Assembly: GCA_900638155.1 (NCBI GenBank)
Contig: LR134495.1
Span: forward strand, 558,001 to 622,000
Length of the DNA: 64,000 nt
Direction of reading: 5' to 3'
Source of the DNA: Mannheimia haemolytica
GTDB lineage: Bacteria; Pseudomonadota; Gammaproteobacteria; Enterobacterales; Pasteurellaceae
The translations under genes and the position numbers were made by a program. Below the pieces are notes generated by a model. It was not told where the DNA came from. It did not search any database and worked only from the letters and a program-made list of their open reading frames with translations. This document shows, piece by piece, positions 9,518 through 19,204 of the stretch (position 1 is its first letter; each line of letters opens with the position of its first letter).

Positions 9518-11043
9518 TTTTCCACCCCATATTCACGAGCAAACATATTTTTAACACCGGTTGCATAATGCATAATTTCTTCTTGATTGGTTTTTTTCGT
9601 CTCAAGCATCCCTGTCATTCTGCCTTCACGCATCACAATGATACGGTCGGAAACCCCTAACACTTCAGGTAATTCGGAGGAGATGACGATAACGCCTACA
9701 CCATTGGCAGCAAGTTCATCGAGCAGTTGGTAGATGGCATATTTTGCCCCCACATCAATCCCTCGAGTCGGCTCATCAAAAATCATCACTTTTGCTTCAC
9801 GGAATAACCATTTCCCAATCACCACTTTTTGTTGGTTGCCCCCACTTAAATTTTGCACTTTCTGTTCAATGGTCGGGGTTTTGATCTCCATTTTGTCAAT
9901 GAAGGTTTTTGAGGCTTTTTCTTCTTCCTCATAAGAAATCACGCCCATCGCATTGGCAACTTTATCCATAGAAGCCATCGTAATGTTTTCACGAATCGAC
10001 ATTCTTACCGCAACACCATTGAGCTTGCGGTCTTCCGACAAATAGGCAATGCCGGCTTTAATAGCATCACTTGGATCTTTAATGCTGACTTTGTGGTCGT
10101 GGACAAAAATCTCGCCACCGTCAAGCGGGTCTGCTCCAAAGATAGCTCGAGCCAGTTCGGTGCGTTTTGCTCCCACCAAGCCGGTAATGCCGAGAATTTC
10201 CCCTTTACGTAAGTCAAAGTTCAATGGCTCAAACACGCCCTTACGTTCGGCATTCATAATGGAGAGAATGATGTCGTTTGTGACTACAGCTGTTTTGGGC
10301 GGGAAGTGGTTATCTAATGAACGTCCTACCATTTTGGTAATGATTTCGTCCATTGTGATTTCATTGAATTTATGGTTAGAGACATAAGTGCCGTCACGGA
10401 AAATCGTAATATGGTTACAGATGCGTTTTAGCTCTTCCATACGGTGAGAGATATAGACAATGCTCACCCCTTTGGCACGCAATCTATCGACTAACTCAAA
10501 CAATTTATCAATCTCTTTTTCGGTCAGGGCAGAGGTAGGTTCGTCCATAATCAACACTTCCACATCAAATGAAAGGGCTTTGGCAATTTCTACCATCTGT
10601 TGTTTTGCCACCGACAACATTCTCACTTCATCGTTTGGATCAACATCAATCTCAAAGAAATTCAGCAATTTAGCCGATTCTTCCACCATTTTGTCTTTAT
10701 CCACTAAACCGTGTTTGAGTGGCTCACGGGCGAAGAAAATATTCTCTGCCACCGTTAAATGGGGAATGAGGTTCAGTTCTTGGAAAATCATACTAATGCC
10801 CGCTTTTTGTGCCTCTAATACCGACTCAAAGCGAACAGGCTGACCTTTATATATGATTTCACCTTCATCGGCTTGATATACGCCCAGCAAGCATTTCATC
10901 AAGGTGGATTTACCTGCACCATTTTCGCCCATTAATGCGTGAACTTCGCCCTTACGCAGCGTAAGCTCAACACCTTTTAACGCATTGACCCCCGCAAAGG
11001 ATTTACTGATGTTTTTCATCGTGAGTATTACTTCATTTTGCAT
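9514..11043 (-). CDS. Sugar ABC importer ATPase (RbsA-like, probably fucose)
   Basis: A 509-residue double-cassette ATPase of the RbsA/MglA/XylG group. The N-terminal cassette has Walker A GENGAGKS near residue 40 and Walker B VLIMDEPTSAL. The C-terminal cassette has a degenerate P-loop (GLVGAKRTE), then signature [10 protein letters not shown] and [11 protein letters not shown]. This asymmetry is normal for the family. It sits 61 bases after fucA, which indicates one operon with the fucose catabolic genes. Confidence 0.92.
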   Translation of the reverse strand: MQNEVILTMKNISKSFAGVNALKGVELTLRKGEVHALMGENGAGKSTLMKCLLGVYQADEGEIIYKGQPVRFESVLEAQKAGISMIFQELNLIPHLTVAENIFFAREPLKHGLVDKDKMVEESAKLLNFFEIDVDPNDEVRMLSVAKQQMVEIAKALSFDVEVLIMDEPTSALTEKEIDKLFELVDRLRAKGVSIVYISHRMEELKRICNHITIFRDGTYVSNHKFNEITMDEIITKMVGRSLDNHFPPKTAVVTNDIILSIMNAERKGVFEPLNFDLRKGEILGITGLVGAKRTELARAIFGADPLDGGEIFVHDHKVSIKDPSDAIKAGIAYLSEDRKLNGVAVRMSIRENITMASMDKVANAMGVISYEEEEKASKTFIDKMEIKTPTIEQKVQNLSGGNQQKVVIGKWLFREAKVMIFDEPTRGIDVGAKYAIYQLLDELAANGVGVIVISSELPEVLGVSDRIIVMREGRMTGMLETKKTNQEEIMHYATGVKNMFAREYGVEK

Positions 11044-11104
11044 ACTGCACTCCGTTTGTAAAAATTTTAAGAAATATCACCGCTTGTATGTTATTTATGG
11101 CAGG

Positions 11105-11758
11105 CTATTGTTCGCCTTCCACCCAAGAACCGTAGGATTTAAATTTTTCTAATACGATATCCATTTGTGCTTTATCTAAGGTTGGAATTGTTTTTCCGCT
11201 TGCCAATAGTTTCAAATACCACTCAGCAATCACTTCCACCTCGTGGGCGATGCCTAGGGCTTTTTCGAGGGTTTTATCTGCGGTGATTAAGCCGTGGTGA
11301 GCGAGTAAAATTGCTTTGCTGTGTTTAATGCCTTCACGCACATAGTTAGCTAATTGGTGAGTGCCAAAAGGGGCATAAGGTACACAAGGAATGTGATTAG
11401 TGCCGGTGCAGGCGATCATATAGTGAATGGCAGGGATAGGTTCGCCTAAAATAGACACTGCGGCACAGTTTTTTGCGTGGTTGTGAACTACCGCATTGAG
11501 TTCCGGGCGAGCTTCATACACTGCTAAATGGAATTGCCATTCGCTTGAAGGCAGTTTGCCCCCTTCGTGTTTGCCGTTGGCATTGACGAAAACAATCGAA
11601 TCTTCCGTCATTTCTTCATAAGGTGTGCCGGTTGGGGTAATCAGCATACCGTCTTGGTAACGTACACTCACATTCCCTGCCGTGCCTTGGTTTAACCCGA
11701 GTCGGGTCATTTCCAAGCAGGTGTCGATAATTTGTCTTGAGAGTTGCTGTCTATTCAT
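11105..11758 (-). CDS. fucA: L-fuculose-1-phosphate aldolase FucA
   Basis: A 217-residue class II, zinc-dependent aldolase that splits L-fuculose-1-phosphate into dihydroxyacetone phosphate and L-lactaldehyde. It shows the AraD/FucA fold marks: MTRLGLNQGTAGNVSVR at the N-terminus, ITPTGTPYEEM, SSEWQFHLAVYEARPE with the catalytic Glu region, zinc ligands in VVHNHAKNC and a third His in LLAHHGLIT. Length and start match the E. coli enzyme. It follows fucU closely in the fucose operon. Confidence 0.95.
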   Translation of the reverse strand: MNRQQLSRQIIDTCLEMTRLGLNQGTAGNVSVRYQDGMLITPTGTPYEEMTEDSIVFVNANGKHEGGKLPSSEWQFHLAVYEARPELNAVVHNHAKNCAAVSILGEPIPAIHYMIACTGTNHIPCVPYAPFGTHQLANYVREGIKHSKAILLAHHGLITADKTLEKALGIAHEVEVIAEWYLKLLASGKTIPTLDKAQMDIVLEKFKSYGSWVEGEQ

Positions 11759-11814
11759 ATTGGATTCCTTTAATTTGTAAAAAATTTTGCTTTTTTGAGT
11801 GCTTGTAAGGGGCG

Positions 11815-12249
11815 TTAAAGTATCGGCGTGACGCCCTTTTTGATAATAATATTGCCGTATTTGGCAAGTTCGCCTGTAATGACAACGGCATAAGCGGTTT
11901 TGGCTCTCTCGTAGAAAGCAAAGCGTTCAACACGTTCTACTTTCGGGGCTGAGCCAATAACGTTTTTAATCGCATTGAGATAACGCTCTTCAACGGTTGG
12001 ATCGAGCGTATCGCCCGGTACGGCTTGCATCATCGCCAGTGGGGCTTCAACGTATTGGTCAAATTCAAACAGGGCAGAAATGCCTTCTAATAAGGTGGCG
12101 ACACTTAAACCGTCTGCTCGAATCACCTTTGAATGGAGAGAATGGGCAGGGAAGTGAGCATCAGAAAGTACTAACTCATCGCCGTGTCCCATTTCGGCTA
12201 AGATTTTTAATAATTCAGGTGAAATTGCCGGATGAATACCTTTTAACAT
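11815..12249 (-). CDS. fucU: L-fucose mutarotase FucU
   Basis: A 144-residue cytoplasmic enzyme of the RbsD/FucU family that interconverts alpha and beta anomers of L-fucose for FucI. The start [20 protein letters not shown] and motifs [17 protein letters not shown] (with His and Asp of the active site), [18 protein letters not shown] and [13 protein letters not shown] are nearly the E. coli FucU pattern. A longer reading frame begins upstream, but the ATG at 12249 matches the family start and has an AAGGAG-like site before it. It lies between fucK and fucA. Confidence 0.94.
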   Translation of the reverse strand: MLKGIHPAISPELLKILAEMGHGDELVLSDAHFPAHSLHSKVIRADGLSVATLLEGISALFEFDQYVEAPLAMMQAVPGDTLDPTVEERYLNAIKNVIGSAPKVERVERFAFYERAKTAYAVVITGELAKYGNIIIKKGVTPIL

Positions 12250-12261
12250 TTTGAACTCCTT

Positions 12262-12388
12262 TTTTACCCCTCTCCCTGATTTAAGGTTCTGAACGAATCT
12301 CAAATCTGTCCCTCTCCCACAAGGGGTCTTCCTCAGTGGGAGAGAGACCGCTTGTTAAGCATTCAGCGAAACAAGCAGAGAGAGGGGA
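12262..12388. repeat. Intergenic repeat, copy A (fucK-fucU gap)
   Basis: The gap between fucU and fucK carries ACCCCTCTCCCTG, TTCTGAACGAAT, then CTGTCCCTCTCCCACAAG and GGGGT, plus a partly complementary GTGGGAGAGAGACCGCTTGT arm and a closing GAGAGAGGGG. The same blocks in the same order occur between fucK and fucI (13951-14004). Pairing CTCTCCCAC with GTGGGAGAG gives a hairpin. It looks like a mobile intergenic palindromic element with an embedded uptake sequence; identity not known. Confidence 0.6.
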
Positions 12389-12392
12389 AACA

Positions 12393-13826
12393 CTATCTAT
12401 AAAATTGGCTATTTGATGATGGATTGACCCGTTTTACATTGGGCTTCATTGCTTGTTGAGCCGCATTCGGGCTTTCAAAAATGCCGGCTCCGGCAAAGGT
12501 GAACATTGCCGCACCTAATACCGTACTTTCCGGGAAATCCACCACATCAATCGGGCGGTTTAGCACATCGGCACGGATTTGGTTCCATAACGCATTTTTA
12601 GAGCCTCCACCTACGCAAATCAGGCTTTCTGCATTAAAGTGACCGACTTGTTCCAGCACCTCTAATCCGGCTTTTAATTGATATGCCATATATTCCAAAG
12701 CAGCACGGTAAATTTCTGCACGGGAGCTGTGCATTGACAGCCCGATAATCGAGCCGGTTTGACCGGTAGTGCCGTCAAAATTACCGACTAATTTCACGCC
12801 GTTCGCCCCTGCCGGCACGGCTTGTGCTTCTTCGATCATTGTGCGGTAATAGTCGGGCGTATTGGCAACGTCAGCAAAGAAGCGTTTGCCAAACCATTCC
12901 ACTACTCCAGAGGCGACCCATTGCACACCCGGGTTGAAGTAGCCCGATTGGCTGTCAAACTCAATGGTTAAGCCGTGTTGTACAAATTGCCATTCGGGTT
13001 TCGCTCGTGGAGTGCGAGCCATTAAAATTTCCCAAGTGCCGGAGCTTAAAACCGGTTGGTTGTAGCCTGCACCGGAGCCGAAAATCGCAAATTGGGTATC
13101 GTGTCCGCAAGAAATCACGGGAATTTGACCGCTTACACCGAAGGTTTCGGCAAGTTCCGGCGTTAAGTAACCCACCACTTCACCGGCACTTTTCATCGGT
13201 GGGAAATGGCTTTCGTTTAACCCCAGCAGTGCCAGCACCTCGCTATCCCAATGGTCGTTTTCAATATTGGTCATCATTGAGGTGCCTGCCATTGTGCGGT
13301 CGGTGCTTTGTACGCCGGTTAAACGGTAGGTCAAGATAGAGGAAATAAACAAGAAACTGGAAGCTTGTTGATAAATTTCCGGTTTGTTTTCTTTCAACCA
13401 CAATAATTTAAACAGCGTGTTAAAGCTGTAATGCCCGACCCCGTTGCGGCGATAGAGTGCTTCTACATCAAGATAGTTGGAGAGGTTTTCCATCATCGGC
13501 AAGGTTCTCGGGCATTTCCACGAAATAATCGGATAGAGTGGTTTGCCGTGTTGATCGAATAAGGTGCCGTCCACCCCAAAGGTAGTAACGGAAATGCCGA
13601 CAATCTCTTTCCGTTGTTGTGCGGAAAGTTGAGCCAGTGTGTTGGCGGCACAGGTCATTAATTTCGACCAAATTTCCTCAATATCCCAAATATGGAACTC
13701 GGGATTTTCCGCATCAGGCTGCGTGTTATTCGGTAAGTGATGTGCCGCCACAATTTCACTCGCTTGATTAATCGCAATCGTACGGAGGTTGGTGGCACCA
13801 CAGTCGAAAATAAGAGAAATTGGCAT
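12393..13826 (-). CDS. fucK: L-fuculokinase FucK
   Basis: A 477-residue FGGY-family (ASKHA fold) sugar kinase that phosphorylates L-fuculose to L-fuculose-1-phosphate using ATP. The N-terminal phosphate-1 motif is FDCGATNLRTIAIN. Further motifs are ISVTTFGVDGT, CGHDTQFAIFGSGAG, and the C-terminal adenosine motif ICVGGGSKNALWNQIRAD. Length and architecture are normal for FucK. The start has GGAGATAAC before the ATG. It is flanked on both sides by copies of the same intergenic repeat. Confidence 0.94.
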   Translation of the reverse strand: MPISLIFDCGATNLRTIAINQASEIVAAHHLPNNTQPDAENPEFHIWDIEEIWSKLMTCAANTLAQLSAQQRKEIVGISVTTFGVDGTLFDQHGKPLYPIISWKCPRTLPMMENLSNYLDVEALYRRNGVGHYSFNTLFKLLWLKENKPEIYQQASSFLFISSILTYRLTGVQSTDRTMAGTSMMTNIENDHWDSEVLALLGLNESHFPPMKSAGEVVGYLTPELAETFGVSGQIPVISCGHDTQFAIFGSGAGYNQPVLSSGTWEILMARTPRAKPEWQFVQHGLTIEFDSQSGYFNPGVQWVASGVVEWFGKRFFADVANTPDYYRTMIEEAQAVPAGANGVKLVGNFDGTTGQTGSIIGLSMHSSRAEIYRAALEYMAYQLKAGLEVLEQVGHFNAESLICVGGGSKNALWNQIRADVLNRPIDVVDFPESTVLGAAMFTFAGAGIFESPNAAQQAMKPNVKRVNPSSNSQFYR

Positions 13827-13850
13827 TGTTATCTCCTTTACTTATCCTAA

Positions 13851-14004
13851 TATCTCCCTTTTAGAGAGATAGATTAAATTGCGTTTAGCAATTTAATCAG
13901 AGAGAGGGATTTGTAAATTTTGAGAGAAAAGCGACCGCTTGTAGCCCTCTCCCTGCCATTCAATTCTGAACGAATTGCTTGGCTGTCCCTCTCCCACAAG
14001 GGGT
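13851..14004. repeat. Intergenic repeat, copy B (fucI-fucK gap), with a long hairpin
   Basis: The right half (from 13951) shares CCCTCTCCCTG, ATTCTGAACGAATT and CTGTCCCTCTCCCACAAG followed by GGGGT with copy A at 12262-12388. The left half forms an 11-bp perfect stem GATTAAATTGC (13872-13882) / GCAATTTAATC (13888-13898), extended by imperfect pairing of the flanking CTCCCTTTTAGAGAG and AGAGAGAGGGA. Such hairpins inside an operon can stabilise or separate mRNA segments. Confidence 0.6.
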
Positions 14005-14013
14005 GATTGTGTA

Positions 14014-15780
14014 TTATTTATATAATGGTCCGAAGTTAGCACAAGCACGGTAGTCTTGACCTTCTTTGTCTTGACCGAAACCGTTCCACGCACTTGGGCG
14101 GAATACGTCTTTATCTTCCACATTGTGCATACAAACCGGAATGCGGAGCATTGAGGCGAGGGTAATTAAGTCTGCCCCAACGTGTCCGAAGGTTGCCACA
14201 CAGTGGTTTGCACCCCAGTTCGCCATTACGCTATACACATCGGTAAATGCGCCTTTTTCGGTTAAGCGAGGTACGAACCAAGTGGTCGGCCAGGTTTCAT
14301 TGGTGCGTTTGTTTAAAATGTCGTGTACATTTTCCGGCAAGTCGATAGACCAACCTTCGGCAATTTGTAATACCGGCCCGATACCTTTGATCAGGTTGAT
14401 ACGGTGCATCGTAAACGGCATTCCACCTTTGGTTAAGAATTGGGAAGATAAGCCACCACCACGGAAATATTCGTGAACCGCCGGACACCAACGGGTGTGT
14501 TCTAAACAGCGTTTTCCGTCTTCTTCGGTCACTTCCCAAGCCGGTTTAATAGTTGGTTTGCCTGCTCTATCGGTATGCTGACCTGTGCCGTCTAACGCTG
14601 CAGAGCCGGAGTTGATTAAGTGGATAAAACCGCTTTCCGGTCGCCAGCCGGTAACACGTTCCACCGAGTCTTCGCTCCAATAGGTTCGTACATCGGCAAA
14701 AATTTGTGCCTGACCGGTTAATAAGTTACCGAACAACATATTCACGCCGTTTAAGCTATCGTTTTCGGTTGCCATAATGTATGGGGCTCGAACGCCGTTC
14801 CAGTCATAGGTGGAATTGAGGGTGGCTTCCATAAAATCGCCGTTTGGCAAATGGTCTGTCCATTGGCGTTGCCCTTGGAAACCGGCGGCAATCGCATTAT
14901 GCCCTAAGGCTTCTTCACCATAGCCTAGCTCTGCTAAGCGTGGATTACCTACCATTAAATCACGGGCAATAATGGTCATTTTCACCACGTCTTCCCAGAG
15001 TTTTTCACGCTCTTCCGGGCTGCGTTGATTTTCCGGTGCGTTGACATCAATGCCTTCTTTGCAATAGGTTTTCACCCAGCTCATTGCTAATTTAAATTCT
15101 TCGGCATCGTAAATATGGCGATCTAAACGGCGTTTAATTTCGGTCATATCCACATATTCGTTACGCATACCCAAATATTCTTGGAAGAATTGTTGGTTTA
15201 CGATAGAACCGGCAATACCCATTGAAACAGAGCCGATAGATAAATATGATTTTCCTCGTAAGGTTGCCACTGCTAAGCCGGCACGGGCAAAGCGGAGTAA
15301 TTTTTCACGCACATCGTTTGGAATCGATTGATCGTCCGCTTCTTGCACTTCCGTCCCGTAAATCGAGAATGCCGGCAAGCCAAGTTGGCTATGACCTGCA
15401 AGAGATGCTGCTAAATAGACCGCTCCCGGGCGTTCGGTGCCGTTAAAGCCCCAAATCGCTTTCGGCATATGCGGGTCCATATCAATGGTTTCAGAACCGT
15501 AACACCAGCAAGGGGTTACGGTAATCACTGCACCTACATTTTCACGCTTAAATTTTTCTGCACAGGCAGCGGCTTCGGCAACACCGCCGATGGTGGTATC
15601 GGCAATCACACACTCCACAAACTCACCGTTTGGATGGCGGATTTCTGATTGCAATAAATTCGCTACGGCTTTCGCCATATTCATTGTTTGTTCTTCAAGG
15701 GATTCACGTACCCCTAAACGGCGACCGTCAATCGTTGGGCGGATACCAATTTTTACTGGAGTTGATTTGAGTGTTGTCAT
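14014..15780 (-). CDS. fucI: L-fucose isomerase FucI
   Basis: A 588-residue manganese-dependent ketol isomerase converting L-fucose to L-fuculose. It is the first catabolic gene of the operon. The N-terminus [20 protein letters not shown], the middle [16 protein letters not shown] segment and the C-terminal [15 protein letters not shown] and [15 protein letters not shown] segments match the FucI family over the normal length (about 590). The start is preceded by AGGAGAACCTGCT. Upstream lie a CRP-type site and the fucR terminator. Confidence 0.96.
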   Translation of the reverse strand: MTTLKSTPVKIGIRPTIDGRRLGVRESLEEQTMNMAKAVANLLQSEIRHPNGEFVECVIADTTIGGVAEAAACAEKFKRENVGAVITVTPCWCYGSETIDMDPHMPKAIWGFNGTERPGAVYLAASLAGHSQLGLPAFSIYGTEVQEADDQSIPNDVREKLLRFARAGLAVATLRGKSYLSIGSVSMGIAGSIVNQQFFQEYLGMRNEYVDMTEIKRRLDRHIYDAEEFKLAMSWVKTYCKEGIDVNAPENQRSPEEREKLWEDVVKMTIIARDLMVGNPRLAELGYGEEALGHNAIAAGFQGQRQWTDHLPNGDFMEATLNSTYDWNGVRAPYIMATENDSLNGVNMLFGNLLTGQAQIFADVRTYWSEDSVERVTGWRPESGFIHLINSGSAALDGTGQHTDRAGKPTIKPAWEVTEEDGKRCLEHTRWCPAVHEYFRGGGLSSQFLTKGGMPFTMHRINLIKGIGPVLQIAEGWSIDLPENVHDILNKRTNETWPTTWFVPRLTEKGAFTDVYSVMANWGANHCVATFGHVGADLITLASMLRIPVCMHNVEDKDVFRPSAWNGFGQDKEGQDYRACANFGPLYK

Positions 15781-15875
15781 AGCAGGTTCTCCTGATTGGT
15801 TAAAAAATTTGCTTGCGGAATTTATTATGCATACGCAATAAGCGTTATGAATAAAAATGCGAAATTAGTTTAAAA

Positions 15876-15895
15876 ATTGTGAATATGATCACAAA
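15876..15895 (-). promoter_or_regulatory. CRP-type site before fucI
   Basis: TGTGAATATGATCACA (15878-15893) is a perfect TGTGA-N6-TCACA palindrome about 100 bases before fucI, between the fucR terminator and the gene. It is the expected position for catabolite activation of the fucose operon. Confidence 0.78.
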
Positions 15896-15931
15896 AATGA
15901 GGTGTTTATTCAGAAAACTAATGAAAAAAGA

Positions 15932-15968
15932 ATGCCCGATTTTGTCTTTTTTCTAACAAATCGGGCAT
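15932..15968 (-). terminator. Terminator after fucR
   Basis: Stem TGCCCGATTTTGT (15933-15945) / ACAAATCGGGCA (15956-15967) with one bulged base. On the minus strand it is followed by TTCTTTTTT. It separates fucR from the fucI promoter. Confidence 0.82.
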
Positions 15969-15983
15969 ATTCACCGGGTAAAA

Positions 15984-16730
15984 TTAAAGAATGAGCTGAA
16001 TGTGGTTCTCTAAGCAATAGCGTTGGAGTGTATTAGAGGGCATTTGATTAACAAATAGTTTATCAATACAAGACAGTGCTTCCATCTGGATTAAATCTTT
16101 ACGATCAAACTTGCTATGGTCAACCAATAGAAAGACTTGTTTGCTGTTTGCGATCAGTTTCCGTTTAAATGAGATATTAATTTCATTCGATTCCCAAATC
16201 GAATAGTCTGCAATCCCCGTACAAGAAATGATAGCAATATCAATTTTTAAGCGAGACAGAAGTTGTTCTGAAAGTGGGCCATAAAACGCATCATATTTTT
16301 CCAAATAAATTCCGCCGGTAGCAATGGTTTTAATATGCGGTTTTTGGGAAAGGCTACGAATAATCCGCATAGAACTACTCACCACCGTACAAGGGATATT
16401 GGGAAGCCGTTGAGCAACGTGCCAAGAGGTAGAACTTGCATCAAGTGCAATAACCGCTTCCGGCGGAAGATGTAGCAGAACATTCTCGGCAATATTGCGT
16501 TTTGCATCGCTATTGGTGCGTAACCGAGTGCTAAATGAACGCCCAATATCTTTTTTCTTGTGGCTTACCGCTCCACCGTGTGTGCGGTGTAAAAGCCCGT
16601 TTTTATCTAACTTGTTTAAATCACGCCGAATGGTTTCAAGTGAAACCGCACAATGTTCTGCCAACTCTTGTACGCCGGCTTCATCAAATTGTTCCAAATA
16701 AGCGATGATTTGATTATGTCGTTGCTGCAT
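15984..16730 (-). CDS. fucR: DeoR-family regulator of the fucose operon, FucR
   Basis: A 248-residue transcription regulator. The N-terminal winged helix has the DeoR pattern (VQELAEHCAVSLETIRRDLN, then HRTHGGAV) at about residues 17-55. The C-terminal sugar-phosphate-binding domain has ALDASSTSWHVAQ, ATGGIYLEKYDAFYG and FLLVDHSKFDRKD. FucR of E. coli and H. influenzae senses fuculose-1-phosphate. The adjacent fucI operon on the same strand makes this gene its likely regulator, though the direct operator is not identified. It is separated from fucI by a terminator. Confidence 0.87.
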   Translation of the reverse strand: MQQRHNQIIAYLEQFDEAGVQELAEHCAVSLETIRRDLNKLDKNGLLHRTHGGAVSHKKKDIGRSFSTRLRTNSDAKRNIAENVLLHLPPEAVIALDASSTSWHVAQRLPNIPCTVVSSSMRIIRSLSQKPHIKTIATGGIYLEKYDAFYGPLSEQLLSRLKIDIAIISCTGIADYSIWESNEINISFKRKLIANSKQVFLLVDHSKFDRKDLIQMEALSCIDKLFVNQMPSNTLQRYCLENHIQLIL

Positions 16731-16945
16731 ACACTTTCCTTAGTCAATTTTTGCCTAAATTTAACCGCTTGTAGCGAACCTGTCGAGTAAACAAATTTTG
16801 TTTTTAGACTGCGATCACATTTTGTTGTTACAAGCGGTTATTTTTAGGGAACTTTTTGCAAAATTTGTAACTTATTTTGAGAAATTTGATTTCAGACTAA
16901 TTGACAACCAATTTTAACTCTGTAAAATTCGCCTTGTTTTGATGT

Positions 16946-16960
16946 TGAGAATTATTTTTA
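16946..16960 (+). promoter_or_regulatory. Probable Fur box before the frpB-like gene
   Basis: TGAGAATTATTTTTA matches 11 of 14 defined positions of the 7-1-7 Fur motif TGATAATNATTATCA. It sits 50 bases upstream of the receptor start, within an AT-rich promoter region. It implies repression by iron-loaded Fur. Confidence 0.62.
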
Positions 16961-17009
16961 ATATCAAAACTGGTAATCCTCTTAAATAATTTACCTCAAG
17001 GAATGACAG

Positions 17010-19115
17010 ATGCAAAAATTCAAATTACTTCCTGTTTCTGCTGCAGTGCTTAGCGTACTTGCTGCTAATGCATTCGCTGAAACCGCTTCAACCGATGTGG
17101 CTGTATTAGATACAGTGACAGTAACTGATAACCAAGGTTTAAAAGTACAGACCAACGTTGTTACAACTCAGAAAAAAGATGAAAGCACACAAACAGATTT
17201 GCGTGGTTTATTAAAAGATGAGCCGGCAATCAGCTTAGGAGGCGGTAACGGGACATCTCAGTTCCTTTATATTCGTGGTATGGGACAAAACTCCATTGAT
17301 GTGAAAGTAGATAATACCTATTCAGATAGCCAAATTCACTATCACCAAGGTCGCCATATGTTAGATCCTGCACTTGTAGGTACGGTTACAGTACAAAAAG
17401 GTGCGGGTAGTGCTTCAGCCGGTATCGGTCAAACCAATGGTGCGATTATTGCGAAAACCGTAGATGCATTAGATTTATTAAAAAATAGCGATAAAAACTT
17501 CGGTGCAAAATTAGGCACAGGTATCAGCACTAACCATGCTCACAATTTTAATGCGGCTGTGTATGGTAAAGGTGAAATTTTTGATGTGTTAGTGTCAGGT
17601 AGTCTAGTAAGAGACCGTAATTACAAAGGCGGTAAAGATTATGTGAACCACTTTGGTACAAACCGTGTACCATACAGTGCGTTAGATAAAAGTAGCTTCT
17701 TAGCGAAATTAGGTGCGACACTTGGCGATCATCGCTTTGTGTTAAGTCATTCTAATGAGCGACACGAAGGTGAGCGTTTAGTGCGTGAAGAGTTTGATGC
17801 GGCACCAAATGGCACAGTGACTCCTCCATATAATCGATTAACAGTAGATCGCCAAGCACCTGCAAATCGTAGAATGACAGTGCAAAGAACCAACTTAGAA
17901 TGGACGGGTAAAAATTTAGGCTTTGCTCAAGAAGCTACGGCTAACGTTTATCAATTAGTTCAAGGCCGTTGGTCTGAAAATGATAAAGGCAATGGTTATG
18001 CAGGTGGTATTGATGGGCCAACCAAACTAAAAACGGTAACTCACGGTGCGAATGTTAATTTTGATTCAGCAGTACACGAGAATGTTTTATTGAAATACGG
18101 TGTGAACTATCGTCATCAAGAAGTTAAGCCGCATGTAAAACTTAATCCAAATGTTGTTAATCAAGAGAAAACCGATACTGGTCTTTACGTTGAAGCTATT
18201 ACTGCACCTATGGATAAAGTGACTTTCACGACAGGTGTTCGTTATGACCACTTCAATTTTAAAGCGATGGATGGTAAAAAGCGTAGCGATGGTACCTTTA
18301 ACCCAAGTGTTGGTATTATTTACGAGCCTATTCAACACTTAAGCTTAAGTGCAAGCCATAACTATGCAACTCGTAGCCCTCGTATGCACGATGCTATTAT
18401 GTCGCACGGTGCGCGTGGTATGGTAACAATTGGGGATAACACAAAAGCAGAGCGTGCAAGAAATACCGAAATTGGCTTTAACTATAATGATGGCACATTT
18501 AGCTTTGATGGTAGCTACTTCTGGCAACATATCAAAGATGCATTAGGAACAACTAATGGTCGTGATAACCACGGTAATGCTGCACAAGCAATCGTAAACG
18601 GCGGTAAAATTAAGAACCGTGGTTACGAGTTGAATGCAGGCTACCACAATAACGGCTTTACAGCACGCGTTGGTGTTGCTCACAGCAAACCTCGTTTCTA
18701 TACGCAAACTGTGATGCAACGTAATCGTCAAGGTCAGTCACAAGAAACTGCATTGTTAAGTAGTAATCCTGAATACGCATCAGCTATCGGTCGTACTTGG
18801 ACCGCTTCTGTAAGCTACCGTTTCGAGCAACCAAACATTGAGGTTGGAGTACATCACCGCATTGTTGAGAAAGTAAAACCTGAAGATAACTATTTTGTAA
18901 CAGGTGGTACATTACAAACTAATACAGGCACAGGTAAAAAAGGCTACAATGTAACCGATATTACTCTTAACTGGAAACCGTTTAATGATGATAGTGTGAA
19001 TGTGAACTTTGCTGTAGATAATGTAGCGAACAAACTGTATAACGCACACGGTCAGCGTGGTAATTTCCCGGCTCGTGGTCGTGAATTTCGTGCAGGTGTG
19101 AACTACACATTCTAA
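17010..19115 (+). CDS. frpB: TonB-dependent outer membrane receptor, FrpB/FetA type
   Basis: A 701-residue outer membrane receptor. A signal peptide ends near residue 23 (ANAFA). The TonB-box region follows (LDTVTVTDNQG), then the plug domain (GGGNGTSQFLYIRGMGQNSI, DPALVGTVTVQKGAGSASAGIG) and a beta-barrel ending in Phe (GREFRAGVNYTF). Plug and barrel segments (IAKTVDALDLL, VPYSALDKSS, KAERARNTEIGFNYNDGTF) closely resemble neisserial FrpB/FetA, an iron-regulated receptor reported to take ferric enterobactin-type siderophores. The ligand here is unknown. The plug has a His-rich stretch, QIHYHQGRHM. A Fur box upstream and a strong terminator downstream indicate a single-gene, iron-regulated unit. 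Confidence 0.87.
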   Translation: MQKFKLLPVSAAVLSVLAANAFAETASTDVAVLDTVTVTDNQGLKVQTNVVTTQKKDESTQTDLRGLLKDEPAISLGGGNGTSQFLYIRGMGQNSIDVKVDNTYSDSQIHYHQGRHMLDPALVGTVTVQKGAGSASAGIGQTNGAIIAKTVDALDLLKNSDKNFGAKLGTGISTNHAHNFNAAVYGKGEIFDVLVSGSLVRDRNYKGGKDYVNHFGTNRVPYSALDKSSFLAKLGATLGDHRFVLSHSNERHEGERLVREEFDAAPNGTVTPPYNRLTVDRQAPANRRMTVQRTNLEWTGKNLGFAQEATANVYQLVQGRWSENDKGNGYAGGIDGPTKLKTVTHGANVNFDSAVHENVLLKYGVNYRHQEVKPHVKLNPNVVNQEKTDTGLYVEAITAPMDKVTFTTGVRYDHFNFKAMDGKKRSDGTFNPSVGIIYEPIQHLSLSASHNYATRSPRMHDAIMSHGARGMVTIGDNTKAERARNTEIGFNYNDGTFSFDGSYFWQHIKDALGTTNGRDNHGNAAQAIVNGGKIKNRGYELNAGYHNNGFTARVGVAHSKPRFYTQTVMQRNRQGQSQETALLSSNPEYASAIGRTWTASVSYRFEQPNIEVGVHHRIVEKVKPEDNYFVTGGTLQTNTGTGKKGYNVTDITLNWKPFNDDSVNVNFAVDNVANKLYNAHGQRGNFPARGREFRAGVNYTF

Positions 19116-19132
19116 TCTAATTCCATTTAGTC

Positions 19133-19161
19133 AAAACGCCCGAATTATCGGGCGTTTTTTT
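19133..19161 (+). terminator. Terminator after frpB-like gene
   Basis: 11-bp stem AAAACGCCCGA (19133-19143) / TCGGGCGTTTT (19148-19158), 4-base loop, followed by T residues. Confidence 0.92.
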
Positions 19162-19204
19162 ATGGCTTTACAAGTGGTTATATTTCAGTGATTTTTTGCA
19201 AAAT

